From Ruegeria lacuscaerulensis (GTDB lineage Bacteria > Pseudomonadota > Alphaproteobacteria > Rhodobacterales > Rhodobacteraceae): a DNA stretch of 64,000 nucleotides. Made by a program: the position numbers and the translations under genes. The notes under the pieces are model-generated. The model searched no databases and was not told the DNA's origin. It was given only the letters and a program-made list of their open reading frames with translations. Positions 28,238 to 38,266 of the stretch are shown piece after piece; the stretch's first letter is position 1, and each line of letters begins with the position of its first letter. Location of the stretch: positions 124,001 to 188,000 of the forward strand of contig NZ_WQDY01000005.1 in assembly GCF_013033355.1 (NCBI RefSeq), written 5' to 3'.

Positions 28238-28900
28238 TCAGCGAGGCATCGGGATCATCTGCGGGGATTGGCCCGTTAGAATCGCCATAGCGCGGTCGCT
28301 CATTAGTCCTTTTAGCGCCTCGTCAGAGCTGTATAGACCGCCGGTGTATGTACCATACGCGGGCAACACTAGGCGCGTTTCGTCGAACAGAAACGCAGCA
28401 CGCGTGATTGTTCGTCCGCGCAGCCGGAACCGTGCCTTGGGGTGGTAGTGACCTGAAACCTCTGCTTGACCGTCCGGTAGGGCTATGTGTCGGAACACAA
28501 GCGATCGCAGCTTGCGCTCAGCCAGATGGGTGCCACCCAATTCGACCGGGCCGGGGTCGTGGTTGCCTTCGATCCAAATCCAGGTCCGACCGGCTTGCAA
28601 CGCCGCGATTTGCAGCTTTTCCCGATTTCCAAGGGCCGAGGCCGCATCTAGGTCGTCAAAGCTGTCACCAAGGCAAATCACTGTGGTTGCTTTGGTGTAT
28701 TCTACATCGTTTGCTAACCGTACCAGCGTGTCCAGCGTGTCGTAGGGCGGTAGTGAAGCGCCTCCTCGCCGTGCGATGCGTTCTGCCTTTCCCAGATGCA
28801 AATCCGACACGCATAGAAGGCTTTCTTCCGGCCACCACAAAGCCCCGGTTCCAAGTGCGCGCAGGTCATGACCGGCGAAGGAAAACGACAATTCGTTCAT
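28238..28900 (-). CDS. pdeM: Ligase-associated phosphoesterase PdeM
   Basis: A metallophosphatase of the DNA-ligase-associated DNA repair set. The 220-residue protein shows the calcineurin-like motifs SDLHLGKAE, LGDSFDD, GNHDPG and SGHYHPKA in order. In many proteobacteria it is encoded with an Lhr-like helicase, an ATP-dependent DNA ligase and an MBL-fold exonuclease. Here it follows the helicase on the minus strand, 18 bases after that stop, and the ligase and exonuclease are not in the window. The stop lies 5 bases from the convergent LytTR gene stop. Confidence 0.9.
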   Translation of the reverse strand: MNELSFSFAGHDLRALGTGALWWPEESLLCVSDLHLGKAERIARRGGASLPPYDTLDTLVRLANDVEYTKATTVICLGDSFDDLDAASALGNREKLQIAALQAGRTWIWIEGNHDPGPVELGGTHLAERKLRSLVFRHIALPDGQAEVSGHYHPKARFRLRGRTITRAAFLFDETRLVLPAYGTYTGGLYSSDEALKGLMSDRAMAILTGQSPQMIPMPR

Positions 28901-28918
28901 GGTACGTTCTTTGCTTGT

Positions 28919-31342
28919 TTACGCGCCCGAGGCAAGTGATTCCAAGCCCGCCTCTTGCAGCAAACGCGCGCTCTCTTCGGCCAGCAGGCGCTCTTCGGCT
29001 GATCCTTTGACTGGGACCTTTCCAACCTCAAGAAACAGCGGTGCCGCAAGGGGCGACACCCGGTTCAGCCGTTTCAAGTCAATTTGGTCGCCGATACGCG
29101 CTATCATGGCTTCGATCCGTCCGAAGTCGACCAGGCCTCGCATGGCTTCTTCACGGGTAATTTGCATCAGCAGGTGATCGGGGTCGTATTTCAGCAATGT
29201 GTCGTACAAAATATCCGAAGAAAACGTTGCCTGACGACCGCTTTTGCGTTGTCCGCCCGTGTTGCGTTCGATTAGCCCTGCAATGGTGGCCGAGGCCCGG
29301 AAGGTCCGCTTCATCACCGCGTTCCCGGCCAACCAAGTCTCAAGCCCATTGCGCAGTGCCTCTAGTTGAAACAGTGGGCGGGGGTCCGTTACGGCATCCA
29401 ACCCCCAAATCAACGTTGCGTAGTCGGTCGCGACAAAGCCCAAGGGGGCAAGGCCGGTTTCTTCCATCCGTTTCGTCAGCAATAAGCCCAGTGTTTGCTG
29501 CGCGTTGCGACCCGCAAAACCGTAGACGCAGAGGTGTTCGCGCCCATTATCGGGAAAGCTTTCGATTAGCAGCCTGTCGCGGTTGGGCAGGCGCGAGACC
29601 TGCCGCTGGAGCGTCAGCCACTCGGTCGTATGCGCGGGCAGTTGCGGCCAGTCGGGTTGCGCGAACATGCGCAGAATACGATCGCTCAACTGGGTTGAGG
29701 TGGCAAATTTGGTGCCCGAGAAGGTGGCGATCTTAGGCTTTTTGTCTGCGCGGCGGCTGACCTCGACCGTCATCTCGCGCAGCCCCTCATATCGCACGAT
29801 CTGACCGCCGATCAGAAAGGTATCGCCGGGGGTGAGCGAGGCTGCAAAGGCTTCTTCAACCTCGCCCAGTGGCTTGCCGCCCCGGCTGCGTTTCAGGCGC
29901 ACTTTCAGCGTATCGGTGTCCTGAATTGTGCCCAGATTCATGCGGATACGCTGCGCGGCACGGGGGTCACGCAGTTGCCACAGACCGTCAGGGCGCTGTT
30001 GCAGCCGCTGCCAGCGGTCATAGGCGCGCAGGGCGTAGCCGCCGGTGGCGCAAAACTCCAGACAATCATCGAACTGCATGCGGCTGAGATCGGCGAAAGG
30101 CCCGGCGGTTGTCATTTCGGAATAGAGCGTATCCGCATCAAACGGCCCCGCCGCCGCCGCGATCAGGATATGTTGGCACAGCACGTCACGGGGGCCTGCG
30201 CCGCGTGGCTCTCCGTCCAGATCATGCGCGCGGGCGGCCTCAAGCGCTGCGACGCATTCTACCACCTCGAACCGGTTGGCCGGCACCAGTAGGGCCTTGG
30301 AGGGCGCGTTGTATCGGTGATTGGCCCGCCCGATCCGCTGGACCAGCCGTTTGACGTTCTTCGGCGCACCGATCTGGATCACAAGGTCCACGTCGCCCCA
30401 ATCGATGCCCAGATCAAGGCTGCCGGTGCAGACGATGGCGCGCAGATCGCCGCGCACCATGGCGGCTTCGACCCGCTCGCGCTGTTGCCGGTCAAGGCTG
30501 CCGTGATGGATACCGATAGGCAACGCATCGTCATTGGCCAGCCAGAGATTGTGAAAGAAAATCTCGGCTTGCGCGCGGGTGTTGTGAAAGATCAGCGTGG
30601 TCTTGTGCTGTTTGATCTGCTCCAGCACAGCGGGGATGGCATATGCGGCACCGCCCCCGGCCCAAGGCGGCAGCTCCTGCGTTTCCAGCATCCGAATGTC
30701 GGGGTCCGGACCTGGATCGGCCTGCACGATCAGGCAGGGGTCAGGGTGGCGTGCCAGAAAGCGCGCGATGGCCTGCGGGTCTTCGACCGTGGCCGACAGA
30801 CCCACCCGGCGCAGATCAGGGCACAATGATTGCAAACGCGCAAGCGCCAGCATCAACTGATCACCGCGCTTGCTTTCGGCCAGCGCGTGAATTTCGTCGA
30901 TGATCACCCGCTGCACCCCCGCGAACATGCGCGGCGCGTCCTCATACGAGGTCAGCAGAGCAAGACTTTCCGGCGTCGTCAGCAGGATATGCGGAGGGTC
31001 CACCCGCTGACGTTTCTTCTGCGTGGCCGAGGTGTCGCCAGTGCGGTCCTCGATCCGAATGGGCAGGCCCATTTCGTCAGCAGGGCCGCGCAGGTTGCGG
31101 CGGATATCGGCGGCCAGCGCTTTTAGGGGCGAAACATAGATCGTGTGCAGACCGCTATGCGCGCCATCGGCCAACTGCGCCAGTGTCGGCAGAAATCCGG
31201 CCATGGTCTTACCCCCACCCGTCGGCGCAATCAGCAGCGTCGCCGGATCGGCAGCCCGGTCGAACATTTGTCGCTGATGAGGGTGGATCGACCAACCTTT
31301 GGCGGTGAACCAGTCGGTGATCCGGGCGGGAATCTGCGTCAT
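28919..31342 (-). CDS. Ligase-associated Lhr-like DEXH helicase
   Basis: A superfamily 2 DNA helicase related to the Lhr core, of the kind encoded with PdeM. The 807-residue protein has Walker A APTGGGKT at residues 39-46, the DEIHAL box, SATVEDP, the motif VI segment RIGRANHRY, then a winged-helix and an Lhr-specific C-terminal domain. It likely unwinds 3'-tailed or RNA-DNA hybrid substrates during repair. The start is an ATG at 31342. Together with pdeM it forms a two-gene unit downstream of the tad-locus AAA gene, but a shared transcript with tad seems incidental. Confidence 0.92.
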   Translation of the reverse strand: MTQIPARITDWFTAKGWSIHPHQRQMFDRAADPATLLIAPTGGGKTMAGFLPTLAQLADGAHSGLHTIYVSPLKALAADIRRNLRGPADEMGLPIRIEDRTGDTSATQKKRQRVDPPHILLTTPESLALLTSYEDAPRMFAGVQRVIIDEIHALAESKRGDQLMLALARLQSLCPDLRRVGLSATVEDPQAIARFLARHPDPCLIVQADPGPDPDIRMLETQELPPWAGGGAAYAIPAVLEQIKQHKTTLIFHNTRAQAEIFFHNLWLANDDALPIGIHHGSLDRQQRERVEAAMVRGDLRAIVCTGSLDLGIDWGDVDLVIQIGAPKNVKRLVQRIGRANHRYNAPSKALLVPANRFEVVECVAALEAARAHDLDGEPRGAGPRDVLCQHILIAAAAGPFDADTLYSEMTTAGPFADLSRMQFDDCLEFCATGGYALRAYDRWQRLQQRPDGLWQLRDPRAAQRIRMNLGTIQDTDTLKVRLKRSRGGKPLGEVEEAFAASLTPGDTFLIGGQIVRYEGLREMTVEVSRRADKKPKIATFSGTKFATSTQLSDRILRMFAQPDWPQLPAHTTEWLTLQRQVSRLPNRDRLLIESFPDNGREHLCVYGFAGRNAQQTLGLLLTKRMEETGLAPLGFVATDYATLIWGLDAVTDPRPLFQLEALRNGLETWLAGNAVMKRTFRASATIAGLIERNTGGQRKSGRQATFSSDILYDTLLKYDPDHLLMQITREEAMRGLVDFGRIEAMIARIGDQIDLKRLNRVSPLAAPLFLEVGKVPVKGSAEERLLAEESARLLQEAGLESLASGA

Positions 31343-31381
31343 GGGCGCAGACTACCTGCCCGGCATCGAAATGACAGTGGC

Positions 31382-32689
31382 TTAGTGAACGATCTTTTCT
31401 TCGCGCACGAACATGTTGGCCCATGCGCGGTCGATCAGGTCGGGGCTCATCTGATAGGGGATGCCTTCGAATTCACAGATTGAGATCATCTGGTCGATCA
31501 GGAAGATCGGCTGATAGTTTGCATAGATATTGTTGATGGTCGGGTATTTTACCTTCAGCAGATGAACCAGCGCGGCCTCATCCAGCGGCATCCCGCGTTT
31601 GCGCGCCACCATTGCAAAGATTTTCAGGAAGTTTTCCTGGTTCGGCCCGTCGATCTTGATCTTGAAGAAAATCCGGCGCAGGGCCGCTTGGTCGAAGATT
31701 TCATTCGGGTGGAAGTTGGTCGAGAAGATGACCAGCGTGTCAAAAGGCACCTCGAATTTCTCACCTGACTGCAGGCCAAGGATATCCTTGCTTTCCTCCA
31801 GCGGGACAATCCAGCGGTTGATCAGTGCCTGCGGAGGCTCGGCCTGACGTCCAAGGTCGTCCACGATAAAGATGCCGCCCGTCGATTTAAGCTGCAGTGG
31901 CGCCTGATAGGTCCGCGCAGTGGGGTTGTAGACCAAGTCCAGCATGCTGAGCGACAGTTCACCACCGGTCACAACGGTGGGGCGCTCGCATTGTACATAG
32001 CGTGAATCGAACCGTTTGCGGCGGCGTAGGCTGTTGGGGTCGTCGGCCTCTTGCTCGATGGCTGTGTGAACGATCGGATCATAAACGGTGATCACCTGAC
32101 CGGCATATTCAATTGCGCGCGGGACATAGACATTGTCGCCAAGCGCGTCACGAATACCGTTTGAGATGGACGACTTACCGTTGCCCGGAGGACCATACAT
32201 CAGGATCGAACGGCCTGCGCTTACTGCAGGTCCAAGGTGATCCAAAAGACTGTCGGGCAGAACCAGATGCCCCATTGCCCCGGTTAGCTGGTCGCGGGTG
32301 ACCTGAATGTTTCGGATGGATTGGCGTTTGACCTGTTCGCGGTAGACATCCAATGGAACCGGCATGGCACCGAAATATTCCGACTGGCTGAGCGCGTCCA
32401 GTGCACGGGCTTTACCTGCATCTGTCAACTGATAGCCCATCTCGTTGCCGCTGTTGGCGTTCAGGGTACCTGTCGCCTCGATCAGTTTCTGTTCGCGCGA
32501 GATATCGATCAGTTCTTGAGTCACCGAGCCCGGCAGGCAGATCGCTTCCGCCACTTCCGAGACCGTATCAACGTTCTTGCGAAAAATGGTTTTCAACAAA
32601 ATGTCCCGCATCATCACGATGGGCAATTGCATTTCGCCCAAGCCTTTGGGGGCAGGGGGGGCCATTACCGAGGTCGTCTGCATATTCAT
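31382..32689 (-). CDS. AAA ATPase with N-terminal winged helix, tad-locus
   Basis: A 435-residue AAA-type ATPase often found at the end of alphaproteobacterial tad loci. Residues about 20-105 form a winged-helix-like segment and are not a known receiver or protease domain. The ATPase core follows, with Walker A GPPGNGKS at residues 166-173, a FIVDDLGRQ Walker B region and the sensor STNFHP. The protein has no signal peptide or membrane segment. Its role in pilus assembly is unproven; chaperone-like remodelling is inference. An ATG at 32689 or a second at 32683 could start it. Confidence 0.72.
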   Translation of the reverse strand: MNMQTTSVMAPPAPKGLGEMQLPIVMMRDILLKTIFRKNVDTVSEVAEAICLPGSVTQELIDISREQKLIEATGTLNANSGNEMGYQLTDAGKARALDALSQSEYFGAMPVPLDVYREQVKRQSIRNIQVTRDQLTGAMGHLVLPDSLLDHLGPAVSAGRSILMYGPPGNGKSSISNGIRDALGDNVYVPRAIEYAGQVITVYDPIVHTAIEQEADDPNSLRRRKRFDSRYVQCERPTVVTGGELSLSMLDLVYNPTARTYQAPLQLKSTGGIFIVDDLGRQAEPPQALINRWIVPLEESKDILGLQSGEKFEVPFDTLVIFSTNFHPNEIFDQAALRRIFFKIKIDGPNQENFLKIFAMVARKRGMPLDEAALVHLLKVKYPTINNIYANYQPIFLIDQMISICEFEGIPYQMSPDLIDRAWANMFVREEKIVH

Positions 32690-32804
32690 GAGGGGTGCTC
32701 ATCCATCCAGTATTCACGCCATTGGCCCACTCGGGCCGCTTGCGAAAAATCTGGTCCCGCTTTGTGGCATCACCAAGGCGGGGACAAGGCGGAGTAATGA
32801 TAGT

Positions 32805-33350
32805 TTACGAGCCGTAAACAGTCCCAAGGATCAGGTAGATGGCGAGGCTGCCGCCAAGTGCAAATCCCATGGGAAACTGTTTGTCGCGGGACCAACTTTC
32901 CCAATTAGGTGCGATAGCGCGCATAGCAGTGTTTTTGGCCAGCCTGTGCGTTACAAACGCTGCGAGCGTTGTGGACATTAGAATGAACATCATCGTCACA
33001 TAATCGCCGCCCCAAACGAACGCGGAAGCAGCCGCAATAAATTTGGCGTCGCCCGCTCCCATGACCCCGGCGGCGTTGGCAAGAATGCCTATTACTAAAG
33101 CGACAAGAATGTGCAGCAACTGCCAAAGGTAGGGCGGAAGCGTTACCGCAAAGGGGCCGATCCAGCCTTCGGACCAATCGGTCGTCCATGGCGGGATGAC
33201 GATCAGACCGACAAAGGCAAATACTCCGGCCAAGGCAATAACCGCGTGGTTCTTGATCAACATGTCGCGCATATCGGTGAACGCGACATAAAAGCAGATC
33301 GGCAGAACGAAAGGCAAAAACCACCCCGCCGCGGCTGCCGGAATTTGCAT
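32805..33350 (-). CDS. cpaA: Flp prepilin peptidase TadV/CpaA
   Basis: An integral-membrane aspartic protease that removes the leader of Flp prepilins. The 181-residue protein has about six helices. The first catalytic Asp lies in FTDMRDMLIKN and the second in the family motif GAGDAKF. The ATG at 33350 was preferred over 33419, which adds a basic tail from within the neighbouring gene. Its start is 4 bases after the tadD-like stop, so it belongs to the same transcript. Confidence 0.9.
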   Translation of the reverse strand: MQIPAAAAGWFLPFVLPICFYVAFTDMRDMLIKNHAVIALAGVFAFVGLIVIPPWTTDWSEGWIGPFAVTLPPYLWQLLHILVALVIGILANAAGVMGAGDAKFIAAASAFVWGGDYVTMMFILMSTTLAAFVTHRLAKNTAMRAIAPNWESWSRDKQFPMGFALGGSLAIYLILGTVYGS

Positions 33351-33354
33351 CAAC

Positions 33355-34206
33355 TTAGGCTTCCTCGAGCGCGCGCAACGAGCGGACGGCTTCTTCGAAA
33401 TGTTGCGGATGCGTGGCAATCGCTTCGCGGAACAGGTTCTTTGCAGTTGTTACATCGCCCTGTTTGACCGCGGAAATGCCCATAGTATTCAACAGCATGG
33501 CCCGTTCGGCCTGTGTCAGCGGCACGACCGGCATGCTGTAATTGCCTTGCGCCGCGCGGGCAAGAACGAGGTTGTTTTTGGCTGTGAACAGAGACTTGTC
33601 CTGTCGAATGGCTTCAGCGAACAAGCGCTCGGCTTCTTCATATTGACCGCGTGTCAGTTTGGAATAGCCCCAGTTGTTCATCACGCCGCCAGGCCGCGTG
33701 GTCAGGCCAATCGCCGTTTCATAGAATTGATCCGCCCGTTTCCAGTCCTGGTTTGAGTCGGCGACAACAGCCTCCAACCGATACCTTTTGAAGGTCTCGA
33801 AAGTCGGCGGAACGGAATCCAGTACTTTTTTCGCCTCGGTCCAGTTTCCCGCGCGAACCAGTGCGTCGGCATATTCGACCCGATCAACACTGGCCGAGCC
33901 CTTCATGGTGGTCACTTTTTTCCAGGCGGCTGCTGCCTCGGTGGTGCGCTTTGCCCGCGCCAACGAAATCGCCAACCCTCTTTGCAGGTCAATGCGACCG
34001 GGATTCTTGGCTGCAGCACCCTGAAAATAGGTGACGGCCTCATTAGGATCGGCTGCTGTTAGCAACACTTCGTTCAGGTTGGTTTCGTCGATAACGTTCA
34101 CTTCCTGAAACGTCTTTTCGACCTTTTCTTCCTCGGTTTCTTTCGCGCAGGCGGACAGGATCAGCCCGCACGTCACCAATGACATAATCAAGAATTGTTG
34201 GCGCAT
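33355..34206 (-). CDS. tadD: TadD-like TPR lipoprotein
   Basis: A pilotin-type lipoprotein of the Tad system that in homologues helps secretin localisation. The 283-residue precursor has a signal ending in lipobox LSAC (lipidated Cys about residue 20). At least five tetratricopeptide repeats follow (about 60-265), including AITYFQGAAAKNPGRIDLQRGLA-like and MLLNTMGISAVKQGDVTTA segments. It is one of two TPR lipoproteins in tandem; the other is immediately upstream. Confidence 0.85.
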   Translation of the reverse strand: MRQQFLIMSLVTCGLILSACAKETEEEKVEKTFQEVNVIDETNLNEVLLTAADPNEAVTYFQGAAAKNPGRIDLQRGLAISLARAKRTTEAAAAWKKVTTMKGSASVDRVEYADALVRAGNWTEAKKVLDSVPPTFETFKRYRLEAVVADSNQDWKRADQFYETAIGLTTRPGGVMNNWGYSKLTRGQYEEAERLFAEAIRQDKSLFTAKNNLVLARAAQGNYSMPVVPLTQAERAMLLNTMGISAVKQGDVTTAKNLFREAIATHPQHFEEAVRSLRALEEA

Positions 34207-34217
34207 TTTTGCGTCCC

Positions 34218-34814
34218 TTACTGCTCTTGCCTGTTTTCCTGAAGCTTGCGAAGCTTGAATTGCCCGTCGCCTTGTTGCTCCAGCGTGTATTCTTGTTCTT
34301 CGACGTCAGTATTATCAGAATTTTCCATTTTTGCGAGTGCTAAGCGCAGATTGTCCCGAATTGCGTCACTTTCGCCATTGTCTAACGCAAAAGCCCGTCG
34401 AAACACCTGAGCCGCCTCTGGATACTCGCCTTTCTCCATCAGAATGACGCCCAGATTGTTCCATGCAACCGGCCAGTCGGGTTCCTCGGAAACAGCGCGA
34501 CGCAGCAGAGTTTCGGCGGGCTTCAACTGGCGCAATCCCAGGTTGGCAGTGCCCATGGCAGCCATGATTTCGGCGGTCATGCCCTGGTTCAGCGCGGCGC
34601 GGGCAAAGGAATCCAGTGCCAAGTCATACTCGCCGGCCCGCAGCAGTCGGTTCCCGACCACCAAAGGATCCTGACCTTGGCCTTGTGGATCAATGCCCGG
34701 AGCATCCAAATCACCAGACAGGTTTTCTGTGCAAGAGGCCACCATGGCACATACCATGGCGGCCCCGATCACGTGGCGAATCCTTGGCCGGACACACCTG
34801 AGTGTTGAAATCAT
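34218..34814 (-). CDS. Second TadD-like TPR lipoprotein
   Basis: A 198-residue precursor with a signal segment and lipobox-like ASC, and a short TPR region (about 55-150) with ANLGLRQLKPAETLL and WNNLGVILMEKGEYPEAAQ repeats. The C-terminal tail is charged and glutamine-rich. It is probably a TadD paralogue acting with the other one. I chose the ATG at 34814 because the first 21 residues of the longer frame have no signal character. It follows tadC after 7 bases. Confidence 0.82.
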   Translation of the reverse strand: MISTLRCVRPRIRHVIGAAMVCAMVASCTENLSGDLDAPGIDPQGQGQDPLVVGNRLLRAGEYDLALDSFARAALNQGMTAEIMAAMGTANLGLRQLKPAETLLRRAVSEEPDWPVAWNNLGVILMEKGEYPEAAQVFRRAFALDNGESDAIRDNLRLALAKMENSDNTDVEEQEYTLEQQGDGQFKLRKLQENRQEQ

Positions 34815-34821
34815 AAGGCTA

Positions 34822-35811
34822 TCAGCCCCCTGGATTACCGCCTGCAAACTCTGCGATACCTTTTGCCGAAGGTCCAACCAGAATGACCAGCAACGGCGGC
34901 ACCGTCAGCATCATTGTGGCAAGTGTCATTTTCGTTGGCAACTTGTTAGCAGCTTCTTCTGCACGCATCACGCGTTTGTCACGCATTTCGCCGGCATAAA
35001 CACGTAGGGCTTCGGCAATCGAAGTACCGAATGTGGCCGATTGGATCATAACGGTCACAAATGAACTGACGTCCTGAACGCCGCAACGTGTTCCGAAATC
35101 CCGAAGAACAGTGTCCTTGTCCTTACCAGCTTTCATTTCGTGGGCTACAACCTCGAATTCCTGCGCAATGTCGGGATAGGAAGCCTTCATCTCAGCCGCG
35201 ACGCGCACGATAGCCTGATCCAAAGACTGGCCTGCCTCAACACAGACAAGCATCAGGTCAAGGGTATCAGGAAAACCGGCGACAATGGCTTCTTCGCGTT
35301 CTGCTACACGGCGGGTGATCCAATACCGTGGAAGGAAGTATAAGGCGATGGCGGGGAAACCAATGCGGATCGCCATTTGTTGGCCGGTAAACTCGTTGTC
35401 CCCAGCCAAAACGGTCACCAACATCACGCCGATCGCGATACCGACCATCCCCAAAGCAAACTGGGCGAAGTGAAAGAACCGTACCGCGTCCTTAGAGTGA
35501 TATCCCGCCTGCCGCAGTTTAAGCTGCATCGCTGACAGCTCTTCCTGGTTCTGCGGTTCCAGGAACGTAGAAAACTTTTCCAGCTGTTCGTTGCGGCCGG
35601 CATTGCGCAGGCGATCCTGCTTGCCCTTTTTCGTTTTCTTCGGAGCTGCCGTTGAACGCTGTAGCTTTTTCAACGGATCTTCTGGTTGGTTCATCATCAA
35701 AGGAACCGCGACCAGGATCATGATCAGGCCGAGGACACCGACGACAATAAGCGGACCGAACTGCCCAAGGTTTTCAGTCAGTAAGGTGTTGATTTGGGTA
35801 AAAAATTCCAT
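34822..35811 (-). CDS. tadC: Flp pilus platform protein TadC
   Basis: An inner-membrane platform protein of the type II secretion F superfamily; it pairs with TadB beneath the TadA ATPase. The 329-residue protein has hydrophobic helices at about 17-37, 115-150 and 295-320. The cytoplasmic T2SSF domain between them contains the FPDTLDLMLVCVEAGQSLDQA motif. The gene sits 10 bases after tadB. Confidence 0.93.
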   Translation of the reverse strand: MEFFTQINTLLTENLGQFGPLIVVGVLGLIMILVAVPLMMNQPEDPLKKLQRSTAAPKKTKKGKQDRLRNAGRNEQLEKFSTFLEPQNQEELSAMQLKLRQAGYHSKDAVRFFHFAQFALGMVGIAIGVMLVTVLAGDNEFTGQQMAIRIGFPAIALYFLPRYWITRRVAEREEAIVAGFPDTLDLMLVCVEAGQSLDQAIVRVAAEMKASYPDIAQEFEVVAHEMKAGKDKDTVLRDFGTRCGVQDVSSFVTVMIQSATFGTSIAEALRVYAGEMRDKRVMRAEEAANKLPTKMTLATMMLTVPPLLVILVGPSAKGIAEFAGGNPGG

Positions 35812-35821
35812 GTCGCTGCCC

Positions 35822-36790
35822 TCAGACCTTAATGTTTGTCAAAATGCGCATGACGATCAGGTTCAACGTCAGCATGATGCCGACAAAGAAGCAGGCCGGA
35901 ATGAACCACGGATGGTCAATCACCTCGTCATAATAACCGGGGTCTTTCACAAGGATGAAGACAAGACAGAAGACAGGGAAACCTGACAGGAACTTGCCCG
36001 ACCATTTGGCCTCGGCAGTGATGGCCTTGACCCTTCGGAACAGGCGGAAACGAGCGCGGATCACCTGTGCCAGACCGGCCAGAATTTCCGCCAGGTTACC
36101 ACCGGATTGCTGTTGGATGCCGACCGCAACAGACAAGAAGCGAAGGTCCTGCATGTCCAGCCGCTGCGCCAGGTCTTTCAGCGCTTCGCCGACGTCACGG
36201 CCATAGGCGCACTCATCTGCGATGACGCCAAACTCGGTTGCCAGGGGATCTTGAACTTCATTTGCAACAATCTGGATCGAGGATACAAACGGATTGCCCA
36301 CCCGCAAAGAACGAACCATCAGCTCTACTGCGTCGGGCAGTTGTTCCTCTAGCAAAGCCATCCTTTTCGAAGCTTTATGATTGACCCAAGCATAAACGCC
36401 ACCGACACCGATAGCGATCGAGATGGCTATCCTCAGAAATGTTGCAGTGGCGGTGCCGATGCTGAGCCCAACAAAGGCGAAAGCAGAAACCAGCACCATT
36501 ATCATGATCAATTGGCGTGGCGAGAACGCAATCGCAGCCTTCTGCGCCTTATCCGCGAGCAGTGAATAAAGCGGGATGGACTGCGTTTGCATGTGCTGCT
36601 GCATCTCTTTACGCAGCTGCTCAAGCACTTGTTCTCGGCCGACGCCTTTGTCCAACATGTCCAAACGCCGGTTTACGCGGCTGTTCAGGCTGATGGATTT
36701 GCCGAATGCGACCAGATAAATACCTTCGACCAGAGCCAGAACGGCGACGAAGATCACGACATATATGAGAGCCTCAATAGGCAGTTGCAT
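35822..36790 (-). CDS. tadB: Flp pilus platform protein TadB
   Basis: The second T2SSF platform subunit. The 322-residue protein has helices at about 5-27, 95-135 and 265-315. Its central domain carries the LPDAVELMVRSLRVGNPF motif, parallel to the TadC motif. It lies 12 bases after cpaF and 10 bases before tadC, which implies one polycistronic message. Confidence 0.93.
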   Translation of the reverse strand: MQLPIEALIYVVIFVAVLALVEGIYLVAFGKSISLNSRVNRRLDMLDKGVGREQVLEQLRKEMQQHMQTQSIPLYSLLADKAQKAAIAFSPRQLIMIMVLVSAFAFVGLSIGTATATFLRIAISIAIGVGGVYAWVNHKASKRMALLEEQLPDAVELMVRSLRVGNPFVSSIQIVANEVQDPLATEFGVIADECAYGRDVGEALKDLAQRLDMQDLRFLSVAVGIQQQSGGNLAEILAGLAQVIRARFRLFRRVKAITAEAKWSGKFLSGFPVFCLVFILVKDPGYYDEVIDHPWFIPACFFVGIMLTLNLIVMRILTNIKV

Positions 36791-36802
36791 CTCAGGTTCT
36801 CC

Positions 36803-38242
<1,440 letters not shown>

Positions 38243-38266
38243 GGCGGTTCCCCTTTCGGACCTGTC

